Shown piece by piece: positions 47,986 to 60,299 of a stretch of DNA of 64,000 nucleotides. The position numbers and the translations under genes are program-made. The notes beneath the pieces were generated by a model, which saw nothing but the letters and a program-made list of their open reading frames with translations, searched no databases and was not told the origin of the DNA. The stretch lies in NCBI GenBank assembly GCA_033398695.1, contig CM065801.1:107377170-107441169 (forward strand), in the 5' to 3' direction. The DNA comes from Orobanche coerulescens (Eukaryota > Streptophyta > Magnoliopsida > Lamiales > Orobanchaceae). Numbering within the stretch: position 1 is the first letter of the stretch; the number at the start of each line of letters is the position of its first letter.

Positions 47986-48272
47986 TTTGTATCTATGATG
48001 CAATTTTCAATGTAAAATTTATATATAATGACGAAGACCGGAGAAAGATCCGTTTCGAGAAGACGAAGATTCAAGACGAATACTTGTAATTAGATTACGG
48101 AGTTTTTGTTTTCTAGGAACGGTCCATGAACCACATGTTGGTAGCAACTAGGTTGTGAATGGTTGTTTCATATTGTATGAATGCCACCAACGCGCTTAAA
48201 TGATTAATGTGCAAAGTGTAACGTTAATCGCAAAAATTCTCCCACGAAAAACTATTAAATTTATAAGGTTTC

Positions 48273-49602
48273 TGTTGCAATATTTCTTACACGCAAGTGC
48301 ACGTTATCGTTTACAAGTAATAAAGTGATGAGTGAGTATCGTTCCCACGAGGACTGAATCACTAACTACCGATTTTTATGTATTCCAGTTTTATTCGAAC
48401 AATCGAATTTGAGTTTTGCAATTAACTACTAAAAGAATTATTAAAAGACTAAACAGTAGAAAATGATAGCTTGAAGAAAGGAAATCAAATGATGAATAAG
48501 TCTAGGATTCTGAATCCACCTCGGTTTATCCGAATTTACTCTCGATTATCCGTAGTAAATAATTTTCCCAATTTATTGAAGGCGGAGATTCCTAATATAT
48601 TCTACCGCCTCTCCCGAGGTCACTAGATTTTCTAAAGGCGAATAACGCACTCTATTCCTAGGTGAATTAATTCGTCAATAGGCAAGAAGCATAAAATCTC
48701 CAAAAGGCCACGTAGTTCCTATGAGTATATTCCTATCTCACAGAATAAAACGGTCCTCACCAATAGTTCCTCACCAATTCTCCTGTCCCGATTCGAATTG
48801 AATGATTAAATCAATACAACTATTGGCCAGATAATTGCAAGCATTAAACATGATTGGGAAAACTCAACAAAAAGGTAATTAATTAGATAATCTCAAGCAA
48901 ATCCATCAAAACGTAGGTTTCATCAAAATCCTAGATTAGGGTTTTAGCCTGACATACTAATAATTGAAAATACAGAATAAGTGAATGAAAGCATTAAAAT
49001 CAAACGCAGATGAAGCTCGGATTCCTCCGTTCTTCGGCTTCTGCCCTCTGCTCTTGAAGTCTTCTGCTTCCCTCCTCTTCTGCCGTCTCTCCTCTCTGAT
49101 TTCAAGCTCAAGATCCACAGATTAAAAGATCAAAGATAATTAGTTAGGGTCTTAAACCCTTATTTATAGCTTAGCACATCCTCCAAATCGCGTCCGTGTG
49201 AGTAGGTCGAGAACTGGCTTCGAAACGGCCCAAATCCGCGCGGGGGACACAGAAACCGCCTAGTGTGCCGCGGCGCACTAAATCTGTGCCGCGGCACATG
49301 GCTTTCAGCTGAATGCCTGGGCACCATTTAATTCATCTGTGCCGCGGCTCACTGGATCAGGCCGCATGCAGTACTGATTACTTTGCGCACGCTGGGTGTC
49401 TTCTGTGCCGCGGCCCGCTTCCTTGTGCCGCGGCTCACGGCTAAAATTTGCCGTTTTCGCCCGTTTCGCCTCGTTTTAGCTTCCGAACTTCAATTTCCTG
49501 ACAAACATACAAAAGTAAGGCATTAAAAGTTCATTTAAGCCATTTCACTCTCCAAAATCATACAAAATAATGATAAATAAGCGTATAAAAATATGCCTAA
49601 CA
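48273..49602 (-). repeat. 3' LTR of element E
   Basis: Nearly identical to 56091-57426. CCGCGG at 49268, 49289, 49342, 49408 and 49428; one site intact in the other LTR is ruined here near 49362. TATA (TATAAATA on the minus strand) is at about 49160-49168. Confidence 0.92.
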
Positions 49603-49622
49603 AATACCCCCAAACTTAAGCC
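49603..49622 (-). other. polypurine tract of element E
   Basis: Minus strand CTTAAGTTTGGGGGTATT directly before the 3' LTR. A second copy, CCTAAGTTTGGGGGGG, lies at 50786-50804. Confidence 0.85.
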
Positions 49623-51070
49623 TTTGCTTGTCCTCAAGCAAAAAGAAACAAATTAAATAAAAGAATGTCGTGAATCATCGTGCGACTCGTAGTGTTCAAC
49701 CTAATCAATACTATCCTGAAATTCTCTCTGAATAATACGAGTGTCGTAATAGAGAGCTATACTCATAACACTGATTCTACAAAGTACCCAAGTTCAGTCC
49801 TAATTACTCGGTTATGAAGAAAATCCAGCTCAAAGATTAACATACTTGAATCAAATCGACCGTCAATATGAAAGGCTAAAATAAACAAGCTAGTTCGCCC
49901 AGTTCCACAGTCTAATGGCAAAATTTTCACAAGTTTCATAAAAATAATCCTCGGACAGTATTCCCTTATATATATATGCTCAAGAAATTGATTCGAGTTG
50001 ACCACTAGGTTCGGATCTCGGGATGTTTCATCGGGATAATCCTAGGGTGGAACTTCCATTCTCATGTATTGGGAAACCGTTTGACGTAAAAGACACTCAT
50101 GGGGCACATAGATGCTTCTAGTTACTAAGTTCCCTTCTACAGCGGAGAAACAAGTCGAATATATAATTCCCGCATGTCCGAATCAAGGTCGCCATTTTAC
50201 GCGAGAGTAAACAACGGGTCACGTGAATACCCCCGGTTACTAGGCTCCCTATCATCGACACATGTGAAATTTCTAAATCACTAGTCTAATCAGGGTCGTC
50301 GTTTTACGCGAGAGTAAACAACGGGTCACGTGAATACCCCCGGTTACTAGACTTCCCATCATAGAACAAAAATATCTCGACTATTGGGAAAAACTGACCG
50401 ACTCTAAACTCAATCCAAGTGCCAACACGACTAATATAACTGGACGACTAACTAACTGAAAAATGTAACCTAACGTAACGACGATGATTTCAAAACAAGT
50501 ATGTATCCTCTCTTATCCGCCAAGACCTCTACAATCACGAAAAAATTTCGGACCTAAATGAATACTAAGCAGAAACAGAAATCACTGACTACAACTCGAC
50601 TAAAACTCGACCATTTCTTCAGAGAGAAAATAGTGTCGTAACATCAGTATTACACAAATAGAAGCACAAAAAATTCACGAATAGAGAAAAATTAAGACAA
50701 GCAATGCTATCGAAAAAAAAATAACGCAAAGTAATAAAAAGTGCAACAAAAACAGTACAACAATGAATGTAGCAACTGAAAGTAAACCCCCCCAAACTTA
50801 GGACGTACATTGACCTCAATGGACAAAATATAGTATGCAATAAAAGTAAAAGGTCAAGTACTCCCCTCCAGTCCTCTCACGAGCTGGTGCCGGCATCATC
50901 CGGTGAGGAGGGTGGTGTGGCTGGCCGGGCGGATGCAATAAATGGCCCGTCGGGATGCATGATATGGTCCGTCTATGCGGCAAGGTGCTCCTGATGATAG
51001 GCGTCCCTCGCTGCCAGACGCCTCGCCTCTCGTCGGTTGGCCCGGCGGGCCTGCTCTCGCATCTCAGCTC
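49623..51070 (-). other. non-coding 3' region of element E with a 107-bp duplication
   Basis: No gene is supported. A unit starting AATCAAGGTCGCC at 50181 is repeated from 50288 (AATCAGGGTCGTC), both containing TTTACGCGAGAGTAAACAACG and ACGTGAATACCCCCGG; a weaker third version lies at 50085-50160. The internal polypurine-like tract is at 50786-50804. Confidence 0.6.
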
Positions 51071-51241
51071 TGACGGCAGCAATAACGCTCTCTCGCTCCG
51101 CCCGCTGCTCCTCTCGCATGGCAGCCAGCATACTCTCCCTCTCTCTCCTCATCTCATCTCTGATATCCTCTCTCTCTCTCCTCGTCTCCTCTCTCAGCTC
51201 CTCTCTCTCCTCAGATCCTCCCTCAGCCCGTCAAACATCTC

Positions 51242-52236
51242 CTACAATCTCTCCCTGTCTGGCGGCGGGCCGGCATCTCCATGTGTCAGCAAAAGAGGCT
51301 CGGGGGACCCCTCGTGGGCCTCCTCCAGCAGAAATCCTCTCCCCTGAGCGTGCGCCGGCGCTCCTCCCCACTGGTCAAAATGTGAGATGATGCGGTGGTC
51401 AATTGGGGCCTGGGGAGCAAGCATCGGCTCGTCGTCTAACAACGTCAGCCCCGACTTCCGGCACAAAGCGCAGATGAGATAGGGGTGCTTCAACCCCGTC
51501 TTGGCCGCCCCTGGATACACTGGAAGATAGATCGGACCAGGATGGGGGCCACATCGAAACGCAGCCTGGAAGTGATAGCGTATAGTGTCCGGGCGCGGGA
51601 GAGAAAAACAGTGCAGATCTGAGAGGTGGGGTCAATTCGTGCGCAGATAAAATATAGCCAGGCACGCCCGAGCCGGATGAGGCGCGAGCTCTTGAAGTGG
51701 AAAGTGGAAGAACCCTGTGCGCGCTGCTCCCAGTCGGAGTCGGGCTGTGCAATAGTCTCGAGCAGGGCCTCCTTCGTGAGGCTAGTCATCACTCGGTCAT
51801 AGGCCGACTCATCTACCACCGAAAGCCCAAACAACCTCCGAATAGCAGCAGTGGAAAAATCAACTGTAACACCTCGGACATCGACCTGAGTCCGAGAGTC
51901 TAACGATGGCAATGTATAGCCTGCCCGAATGTGCTTCAGTAATGCGCTGGCGTAGAACTCCTGCACAATCGATATCACTGCTGGCTCGGGCGGTGCAGCG
52001 AATCGGGCCCACCCCATCTCATCTATCATAGCAAGCAGGTCCCCGTCCTGAGGGGCTGGAGTAAATCCCCTCTCCGGAATAAGAGGTCGCGGCCAAATCT
52101 TCTCATTGAAGATTTTGTGGATTTCAGGGTTAGAAAACTGGTGCCCCTCAGACTCGGCGCGGCTGCGAGAGGTTTCCCCTCGAGTGGGGGATGACTGAGT
52201 TCTGGCTCTCTTGCTCAGCTTCTTCGTCCTATCCAT
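51242..52236 (-). pseudogene. second protein of element E (plant transposon-protein type), frameshifted
   Basis: I take ATG at 52236 (MDRTKKLSKRARTQSSPT) as the start, because a good 3' splice site lies 9 bases upstream. The start is basic and Ser/Arg rich. A globular part follows with GWARFAAPPEPAVISIVQEF and VDVRGVTVDFSTAAIRRLFG, which resembles the 'putative plant transposon protein' domain found near the 3' end of Athila-like elements. At about 51520 one G is missing from a G run and the reading continues in another frame (TGLKHPYLICALCRKSGLTL) to 51242; Arg/Glu-rich coiled-coil-like sequence goes on to 51070. Role unknown. Confidence 0.55.
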
Positions 52237-52244
52237 AGTCAGTC

Positions 52245-52876
52245 CTGAAAAATACAACACCAGGGTTTATTTACGCAAACAATAACAACAATATTCATCA
52301 CTCGGCTAAAGATATCCAGCCGTAAATCAAGAATTTAACAAGATAGCACATTCGTGAGAAAAAAATGAAATTGGACTTTAACGTTTAAACTGGACGTAAG
52401 GGTTGGGCTTGCTGTAATTTCAGAACGAATATGTTGCACAAAGATTCAAAAGATTGCTTTAACAAAGAAAATTTTTCACTAAGACATTTCATCGAACACC
52501 TAATGGGCGAGAGTTTACTTGAAGAATAAACATGGCTATAGCTCGATTCAACCCCCAAGAACAGAAACACAAATCATTTACCATCCAAACTACATACTCA
52601 ATTCATCAATAATCCAAAATACCCATGAAAATTCGATTAAAAGTTCATGTCATCCACTAAACCATCCTAGAAATTTTGAAGGCAATAAACATATTCAATC
52701 CATCCAATGCATACACAACTTCAAATTTAAATTCATAGAACAAGTAGAGATTAGAGATTGGAACATACCATGATTGGTTTTGTGGAAAGTGCAAGAAAAA
52801 ATCGCAAGAATAAAGCTGGAAGAGTATTTCGGGCGGTCGCGCGCGCAAGGGAGATGAACAGAAAGGGAAAACTTAC
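52245..52876 (-). other. candidate leader intron before the second protein of element E
   Basis: Minus strand shows a strong donor CCAG|GTAAGT with the intron starting at 52876, and an acceptor TATTTTTCAG ending at 52245, just before ATG 52236. Splicing could make a separate mRNA for the second protein. No coding frame is supported within 52300-53370 otherwise. Confidence 0.45.
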
Positions 52877-52938
52877 CTGGGGTGGTCGGTCGATTTCGGG
52901 TTATAAGGTACCTGGCCTTTCCAATTCCGCATGGTGTG

Positions 52939-53153
52939 CCGCGGCACAGCTCAAGTGAGCCGCAGCACCGAGTACAGTCCCTTTTACCTGTTTGCATGTT
53001 TTTGTCGTGTGCCGCGGCTCAGTTTCAGTGTGCCGCGGCTCAGGGCTCAAGTGTGCCGCGGCTCATTTATGTCGTGCCGCGGCACAGGGTACAGTGGGTT
53101 TAGCTTTCCCTTTCGATTTGTGTGTGCCGCGGCTCACAATACTTGTACCGCGG
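52939..53153. promoter_or_regulatory. internal CCGCGG palindrome array of element E
   Basis: CCGCGG at 52939, 53012, 53033, 53056, 53077, 53127 and 53148, in the same GTGCCGCGGCAC or GTGCCGCGGCTC context as the LTR arrays. Spacing within groups is 21-23. It lies between gag-protease and the second protein, upstream of the latter. A TTATAA at about 52903 follows on the minus strand. Confidence 0.65.
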
Positions 53154-53372
53154 CTCAGATATCAGTTTCTCCCCTGGGACTTTTCCTGCACAGAATTTCG
53201 AGAAAAACACGTCAAGAGCAAGAGGTAAAAGCAAATCAAAACACAAAATGTTAAAAAATAAAAATTCCATAATGCAAGAAAAATATAGAAACGCAAAAAT
53301 CTACAACTACGAACTCGGGTTGCCTCCCGAGAAGCGCTAAGTTTATAGTCTTCAGCCGGACCTATTTAAAAA

Positions 53373-55946
53373 TCAGTTCGCTTTTCGCAAACTCCATTTG
53401 ATCTCCGTCCCATTCATCGAACCGTCAATATGATTTTTAAAATTATGACCATCAGTCGTTAACGATTCGACTTTCGGTTCGGACATCGAATGTTGTTTGC
53501 GGAAAGATTTTGACAAGAACAACTTCCCGAAACACCCGTTTTTCTCATGATTAGATGTCCGCTGGGCTTCCGGCTTACTCCCCTCCTTCCCGAATGCACT
53601 CAAGACTGCAGCAGACTTGTCCGCATGCTCGAGGAATGCTACTCGTTCTACATCCTTCTTAAAAATTGGACCATCTGACACAGAATCTGAATTTTTCGAC
53701 CGGCGATGTTTTCTGTGTTGTTCTTTTTCAACGGCATCTACACTTTCAATTTGTGACCTTTTATCAACACTTCCGGGACATGGAAAAGATTTGAACACTT
53801 GGAATGTGACATGCTCCTCTTGAACCCGCAGAGTTAATTCTGCTTTTTCCACGTCAATAAGAGTTCTGCCGGTCGCCAAAAAAGGTCGTCCTAAGATAAT
53901 CGGAATATCTTCATCATCCTCCATGTCAAGAACGATAAAATCCGCTGGAAAGATAAATTTATACACTTTTACTAGCACATCCTCGATCACTCCTCTCGGA
54001 TACTTAATGGACCTATCGGCCAATTGTAAGGAGACTGTTGTCGGCTTGGCTTCTCCAATTCCCAGCTTCTTAAAAATAGCCAAAGGCATGAGGTTAATAC
54101 TAGCACCGAGATCGCACAATGCCTTATTAAAAGAAAGATTCCCCATGGTGCAAGGTATGTTGAAACTTCCCGGATCTTTCAATTTTGGTGGGAGCTTCTT
54201 TTGAAGAATTGCGCTGCATTCCTCCATCAAGGCGACTGTTTCAAACTCCTCGAGTTTTCTTTTCTTCGACAATATCTCTTTCATGAATTTAGCGTAGCTC
54301 GGCATTTGTTCCAACGCGTCGGCGAATGGAATGTTAATGTGAAGCTTTTTGAACACGTCAAGGAACTTAGAGAATTGTTTGTCCGCCTTTTTCTGCTGTA
54401 ATCTCTGCGGAAACGGGACGGGGGGCACACATGTCTTTGGGTTATCCGGCAACGTTATCGAAGATTTCCAATCTTGTGACTCCTCTGTCTCTAAATTATT
54501 CTTTTCCTCAATTTCATTCTTCTTTTCACACCGCTCGGGCTGGTCCAACACCTCCTTCCCGCTTCTTAGACTGATCGCATTTAGACTCTCTCTAGGATTT
54601 GTTTCGGTCGTGCTTGGCAATGCTCCCTCCGGGCGGGCTGTCAACACGTTAGCAATTTGGCCCAGCTGGACTTCCAAGTTGCGAATGGAAGCGGAATGAT
54701 TCTGCAATGTCGCTTCAGTACGGGTCATGATTTGACTCGTATTCGCTGCCAATTTCGCGATTGCCTCCTCGAGAGAAACTTTTGGAGCGGGAGGGGGCTG
54801 CTGTTGGTTCTGAGCGAACGGAGGCTGGTTTGAGTTCTGTCCGTTTCTCCACGAAAAGTTGGGATGGTTACGCCACCCCGGATTATACGTGTTGGAGTAC
54901 GGATTATTCTGCCGGTTTCCATTTCCCACAAATTGAGCTTGCTCCATCGGATGTTGCTCGAACGGATTTCCGACTTGACACTCCGCGCTCGGGTGGGATC
55001 TGTTACACCAATTGCAAGTCTCAATGGTAACCGGAGAAGGTGCGTGCGAAAATGCTTGGAGCTGTTGCGTTAAGGCGACGACTTGAGCTGACAATGTGGA
55101 AATCGGATCATTACTAGAAACTTCCATAACTCGCTTCGGCGTCAATCTTTCACATGGACATTGATATGCATTTGCGGCCATAGCTTCCAACAATGAGTGT
55201 GCCTCGGCCATAGTCTTTCCCATCAAAGCCCCACCGGCGGCTGCATCCACGAGAGTGCGAGTAGAGGCACTCAATCAATTGTAGAACGTCTGAATTTGAA
55301 GCAAGTCTGGAAGGCCGTGATGTGGGCATCTCCGTAACAAATCTCTATATCGCTCCCATGCCTCGTGGAGCGATTCCATATCATACTGACCGAAAGTGGT
55401 GATCTCGTTTCTCAATCTCGCCGTCTTAGAAGGTGGGAAGAATTTGGCAAGGAAGGCTTGCGCTAACTCTGCCCATGTTGTGATCGATCCCGGCGGTAAG
55501 GAATTTAACCAAAATTTCGCTTTATCCCTCAAAGAGAATGGGAAAATCCATAATCGGATCGCATCGTCGGTGACACCATTATTCTTGAACGTGTCATAAA
55601 TTTCAAGGAAAGAAGCAATATGAGCGTTTGGGTCGTCATTCGGCAATCCACAAAATTGGCTCGCCTGCACCATCTGAATGATCGCAGGCTTGATCTCGAA
55701 ATTGTTGGCTTGGATAGTGGGGCGCCGAATTCCCGAAAAATTAGCATTAAGTTGCGGCCTGTCATAGTCTCTAAGAGCTAGTGCCGGTTGCACTTGCTGC
55801 ACATGGTTATCTCCTCCTTGAATCTCGATATTCTCGGCCATGATCACCGTCGTCTGTAACTCTCGTTTCTCCTTCTTGTTCCTTCTCAGAGTGCGCTCGA
55901 GCTCGGTATCCAAAGGTAGTAGGCCTTCGTTACCGAGTTTTCTCAT
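53373..55946 (-). pseudogene. gag-pro: gag-protease of element E (Athila-like), one internal stop
   Basis: A single frame of about 857 codons is interrupted only by a TGA at 55277-55275 (after LLQIQTFYN), where related Gags usually have Gly. The gag core is at residues 95-223 (FWLNSLPPGSITTWAELAQ, FFPPSKTARLRNEI). After the stop come VDAAAGGALMGKTMAEAHSL, a knuckle-like CNWCNRSHPSAEC, a Gln/Asn/Pro-rich linker and PFADALEQMPSYAKFMKEIL. The aspartic protease has ALCDLGASINLMPLAIFKKL and IPIILGRPFLATGRTLID. The protein ends in TAA after WSLRKAN with no RT, so E is a gag-protease element needing a helper pol. The near-intact frame suggests youth. Confidence 0.85.
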
Positions 55947-56066
55947 GCACTACACGAAATATCCTGAAAGGAAAAACAAATAAACGAAATTAAATACACA
56001 AAATAATAAAATAAAAACATTCAAACTAAGACTAGAAATACTGAAATCGATATTAGAAAATTTCAG

Positions 56067-56084
56067 TCCCCGACAACAGCGCCA
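56067..56084 (-). other. primer-binding site of element E
   Basis: Minus strand TGGCGCTGTTGTCGGGGA, the usual Athila and related gypsy site (thought to pair with tRNA-Asp), six bases from the LTR. Confidence 0.85.
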
Positions 56085-56090
56085 AAAACT

Positions 56091-57426
56091 TGTTGCGATA
56101 TTTCTTACACGCAAGTGCACGTTATCGTTTACAAGTAATAAAGTGATGAGTGAGTATCGTTCCCACGAGGACTGAATCACTAACTACCGATTTTTATGTA
56201 TTCCAGTTTTATTCGAACAATCGAATTTGGGTTTTGCAATTAACTACTAAAAGAATTATTAAAAGACTAAACAGTAGAAAACGATAGCTTGAAGAAAGGA
56301 AATCAAATGATGAATAAGTCTAGGATTCTGAATCCACCTCGGTTTATCCGAATTTACTCTCGATTATCCGTAGTAAATAATTTTCCTAATTTATTGAAGG
56401 CGGAGATTGCTAATATATTCTACCGCCTCTCCTGAGGTCACTAGATTTTCTAAAGGCGAATAACGCACTCTATTCCTAGGTGAATTAATTCGTCAATAGG
56501 CAAGAAGCATAAAATCTCCAAAAGGCCACGTAGTTCCTATGAGTATATTCCTATCTCACAGAATAAAACGGTCCTCACCAATAGTTCCTCACCAATTCTC
56601 CTCTCCCGATTCGAATTGAATGATTAAATCAATACAACTATTGGCCAGATAATTGCAAGCATTAAACACGATTGGGAAAACTCAACAAAAAGGTAATTAA
56701 TTAGATAATCTCAAGCAAATCCAGCAAAACGTAGGTTTCATCAAAATCCTAGATTAGGGTTTTAGCCTGACATACTAATAATTGAAAATATAGAATAAGT
56801 GAATGAAAGCATTAAAATCAAACGCAGATGAAGCTCGGATTCCTGCGTTCTTCGGCTTCCGCCCTCTGCTCTTGAAGTCTTCTGCTTCCCTCCTCTTCTG
56901 CCGTCTCTCCTCTCTGATTTCAAGCTCAATATCCACAGATTAAAAGATCAAAGATAATTAATTAGGGTCTTAAACCCTTATTTATAGCTTAGCACATCCT
57001 CCAAATCGCGTCCGTGTGAGTAGGTCGAGAACTGGCTTCGAAACGGCCCAAATCCGCGCGGAGGACACAGAAACCGCCTAGTGTGCCGTGGCGCACTAAA
57101 TCTGTGCCGCGGCACATGGCTTTCAGCTGAATGCCTGGGCACGATTTAATTCATCTGTGCCGCGGCTCACCTGGACTGTGCCGCGGCACAGAGTACAGTT
57201 TACTTTGCACACGCTGGGTGTCTTCCTGTGCCGCGGCCCTGCTTCTTTGTGCCGCGGCTCATAGCTAAAATTTGCCGTTTTCGCCCGTTTCGCCTCGTTT
57301 TAGCTTCCGGACTTCAATTTCCTGACAAACATACAAAAGTAAGGCATTAAAAGTTCATTTAAGCCATTTCACTCTCCAAAATCATACAAAATAATGATAA
57401 ATAAGCGTATAAAAATATGCCTAACA
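56091..57426 (-). repeat. 5' LTR of element E
   Basis: Intact CCGCGG at 57107, 57160, 57181, 57231 and 57252, one CCGTGG near 57087. The minus-strand TATA box (TATAAATAA) at 56978-56986 follows about 100 bases after the array. Confidence 0.92.
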
Positions 57427-60299
57427 GTTTCAAGGTTTTCCTTCCCTCCATCGAGCTTTCGAGAAATTGAAATCCAAACCGGATGTGCTATGCTTCTGAG
57501 TTATCGGGGTAGTCGTTCTGGGAGGATGGATAAATTATCGCGAGCGCATTGGATGCCTTCAGTTGGAGCAAATTTTATCCCTAGTAACCTGATAGGTTGC
57601 CGGATAAGATTCAATTGTGAAACTAATTTACGTCGATGGTATAAACTTAACTTGTTCACGAACCATAGAAACCGTATAGGTTTAGGGGAGTGAACAAGGG
57701 GAATAAGAGGATCAAATCATCCATTAGATGGGTTGGTGTTGGACACCACTTTATGAAAATTAATAGACTAGAAACCTGTTCGGTTGCCCTCTATTAAGGT
57801 TTATAAAGAAATCGATCACCACTATGAAGTAGAGCGAAGATACTTTCGGATTTCACATGGGAGTGTGTTATTCCGATAAAAATAGTGGGAGCTGGGTAAC
57901 AAGAATAGAAAATACCTTAATTCTATACTCAGATCATAATTGAACGAGTCACAATTAATCTATCGTACTTAATGCAGACATAACTCTCAATATTATAATG
58001 AATCCACTCGCAATTCTACTCAAAAAGAACACCTTGAACGGACCTAACTTTGTGGATTGGCTCCGCAATCTGATGATAGTCCTAAGTTAAAGGCACTGGG
58101 ATACGTCTTGGAGATGGACATTTCGGCGCCTCCAGTGCGTACTAGAGCCAATTAGGAAGAGATTGAAAACCACGAAAAGTGGGTTAAGGATGACGTAAAA
58201 GTCCGTGCATACATGATGGATTATATGTCTAATGAGCTTCAGAGAGCTCATGAGAAAATGAATTCTGCTAGGCAGATTATATCTCACTTAAACGAGCTTT
58301 ATGGTGAGCACAGCAGAACTGCTAGATATGAGATATCCAACCAACTGTTTCGTGCAAGAATGAAGGAAGGTGAGAGGGTTGGGGAACACATCCTCAAAAT
58401 GATATCCATGATCGAGAGATTCGAGGCTCTTGATTTTAAAATGGATACTTCTCTCCAAACTGACCTTATCCTATAGTCTCTCCCTGATTCCTCTCACAAT
58501 TTGTTATGAACTTAAACTGCAGTGAGATTGCATGTAATTTAGCTGGGCTAATGAACAAACTCGTGACCGCTCAGTCTCAGATGAAGACTCCGCGGATGAA
58601 GGAGTGTACTCTTGTGATTTTTTTGGACCTCGGAGGTCTACAAATAAGAAGAAAAAGACCAAGAAGCATACTGGACCACATGTCAAGGACTTCAAGGGCA
58701 AGGGCAAGGCCTTGATGGTTCCAAAGAGTAAGGAGAAGGATGCTTGTCTCAAATGCGGTAACCTGGGCCACTGGGATAGAGACTGTCCAATTCTTCATGG
58801 CACTTCAGGTACAGAACTTTTAGTTTTTGAAACAAATGGTTATGCTACTGTATTTTCTACTTCATGGATACTGGATTCTGGTGCTAGTTCTCATATTTGT
58901 ACTGTGAATTAGGATCTGGAACAAAGTAGGAAGCTTGGAGCTGGAGAAGTTATGATCACTGTCGGAAGCGGGCATAGTGTCGAGACAACTGACATAGGAT
59001 CATTTCTTTTGGGTTTAGAATCCGGTTTTTGTTTTGACTTCAGAAGATGTACTTGTTTTGCCCAAGGGGCATAAAAACATTATATCCATTCCGGTCATGG
59101 ACCGAAAAGGCTTTCCAATTTTCATTGGTGATGGTTCCTGCAAAATTTATTTCAGAAATAAACTAGTGGGTACTGCTACATTGTTAAATGGATTGTATCA
59201 TCTAAATCTCAGCAACAAAGTAGCTGTGAATACTATGACTAGAAAACGTGGTAGGTATGAAACCAATAAAGTTTTGAAATGGCATCTTAGACTTATGGAT
59301 CCATTGGGATCGAATCCTTTTCCTACTTGTGAATATTGCCTTAAAGGCAAAATGACTAAGTCCTTCTTCACATGGACTTTTGAAAGAGCCGCTGATAAAT
59401 TGGGATTAATCCATACCAACATATGTGGTGCTTTGGAAGCAACACATGACGGATATCAATATTTCATTACGTTTACAGACGATCATACTAGGTATGGATA
59501 TTTATACTTAATGAAACATAAATCCGAGGCCTTTAAGAAATTCCAGGAATTCAAGTCCCTAGTCGAGAAACAAACTAGAAATCATATCAAAGCACTTCGG
59601 TTGGACCGAGATGGCGAGTGTATGAGTACGGAGTTTGACGAGTTCCTTAAGGAACATGGAATAGTATCACAACTTACACCTCCAGGCACTCCTCAGTTAA
59701 ATTGTGTGTCAGAAAGAAGAAACCAGAGCTTGTTGGACATAGTCTATTCTATGAGCCTATACTGACTGACCGATTTACCTGTGGGGGTATGCATTCCTGA
59801 CTGCCGCTTACATCTTAAACAGATGTCCTTCCAAATCCGTTCCTAAAACTCCATATGAGATGTGGGAGGGAAGGAAACCAAGTCTTAATCACATTAGGAT
59901 TTGAGGATGTCCCGCCTATGTCAAGAAGACTAGGGTGGACAAAATGGAAGCGAGGTCCATGAGGAGACATTTCATTGGATTTATATCTTAAATGATGGGT
60001 TATCTATTCTACATGTCCAAAGATCGAAAGACCATTGTTGCTTTGCATGCACACTTCCTGGAAGATGAGTTCATTCAGGAAGGCAACAGGTAGAAATATT
60101 TCTTTGGAAGAATACAATGAAACTCCTCAAGAGACACCTGTGCAAGAAATTAGAACCGAACCTTCTGTAACACAAGTAAAACCACCTTGTAGGTCAAGTA
60201 GGGTGTCTCAATTACCTAAGAAGTATAGTTTTATGCACTTGGAGGAACTGGGTTTCCACGAGGTTCCAGGTGATAAACAAGAGACCGACCCGTGACCAA

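Larger units (their letters stand above)
48273..57426 (-). mobile_element. complete non-autonomous Ty3/gypsy element E (Athila-like), minus strand
   Basis: LTRs 48273-49602 and 56091-57426 begin TGTTGC and end GCCTAACA. The duplication GTTTC is at 48268-48272 and 57427-57431. Primer site (56067-56084) and polypurine tract (49603-49622) show minus orientation. It codes for gag-protease (55946-53373) and a second protein (52236-51242); RT, RNase H and integrase are absent. Gag, protease and primer site resemble Athila elements. It interrupts copia A3. Confidence 0.9.
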
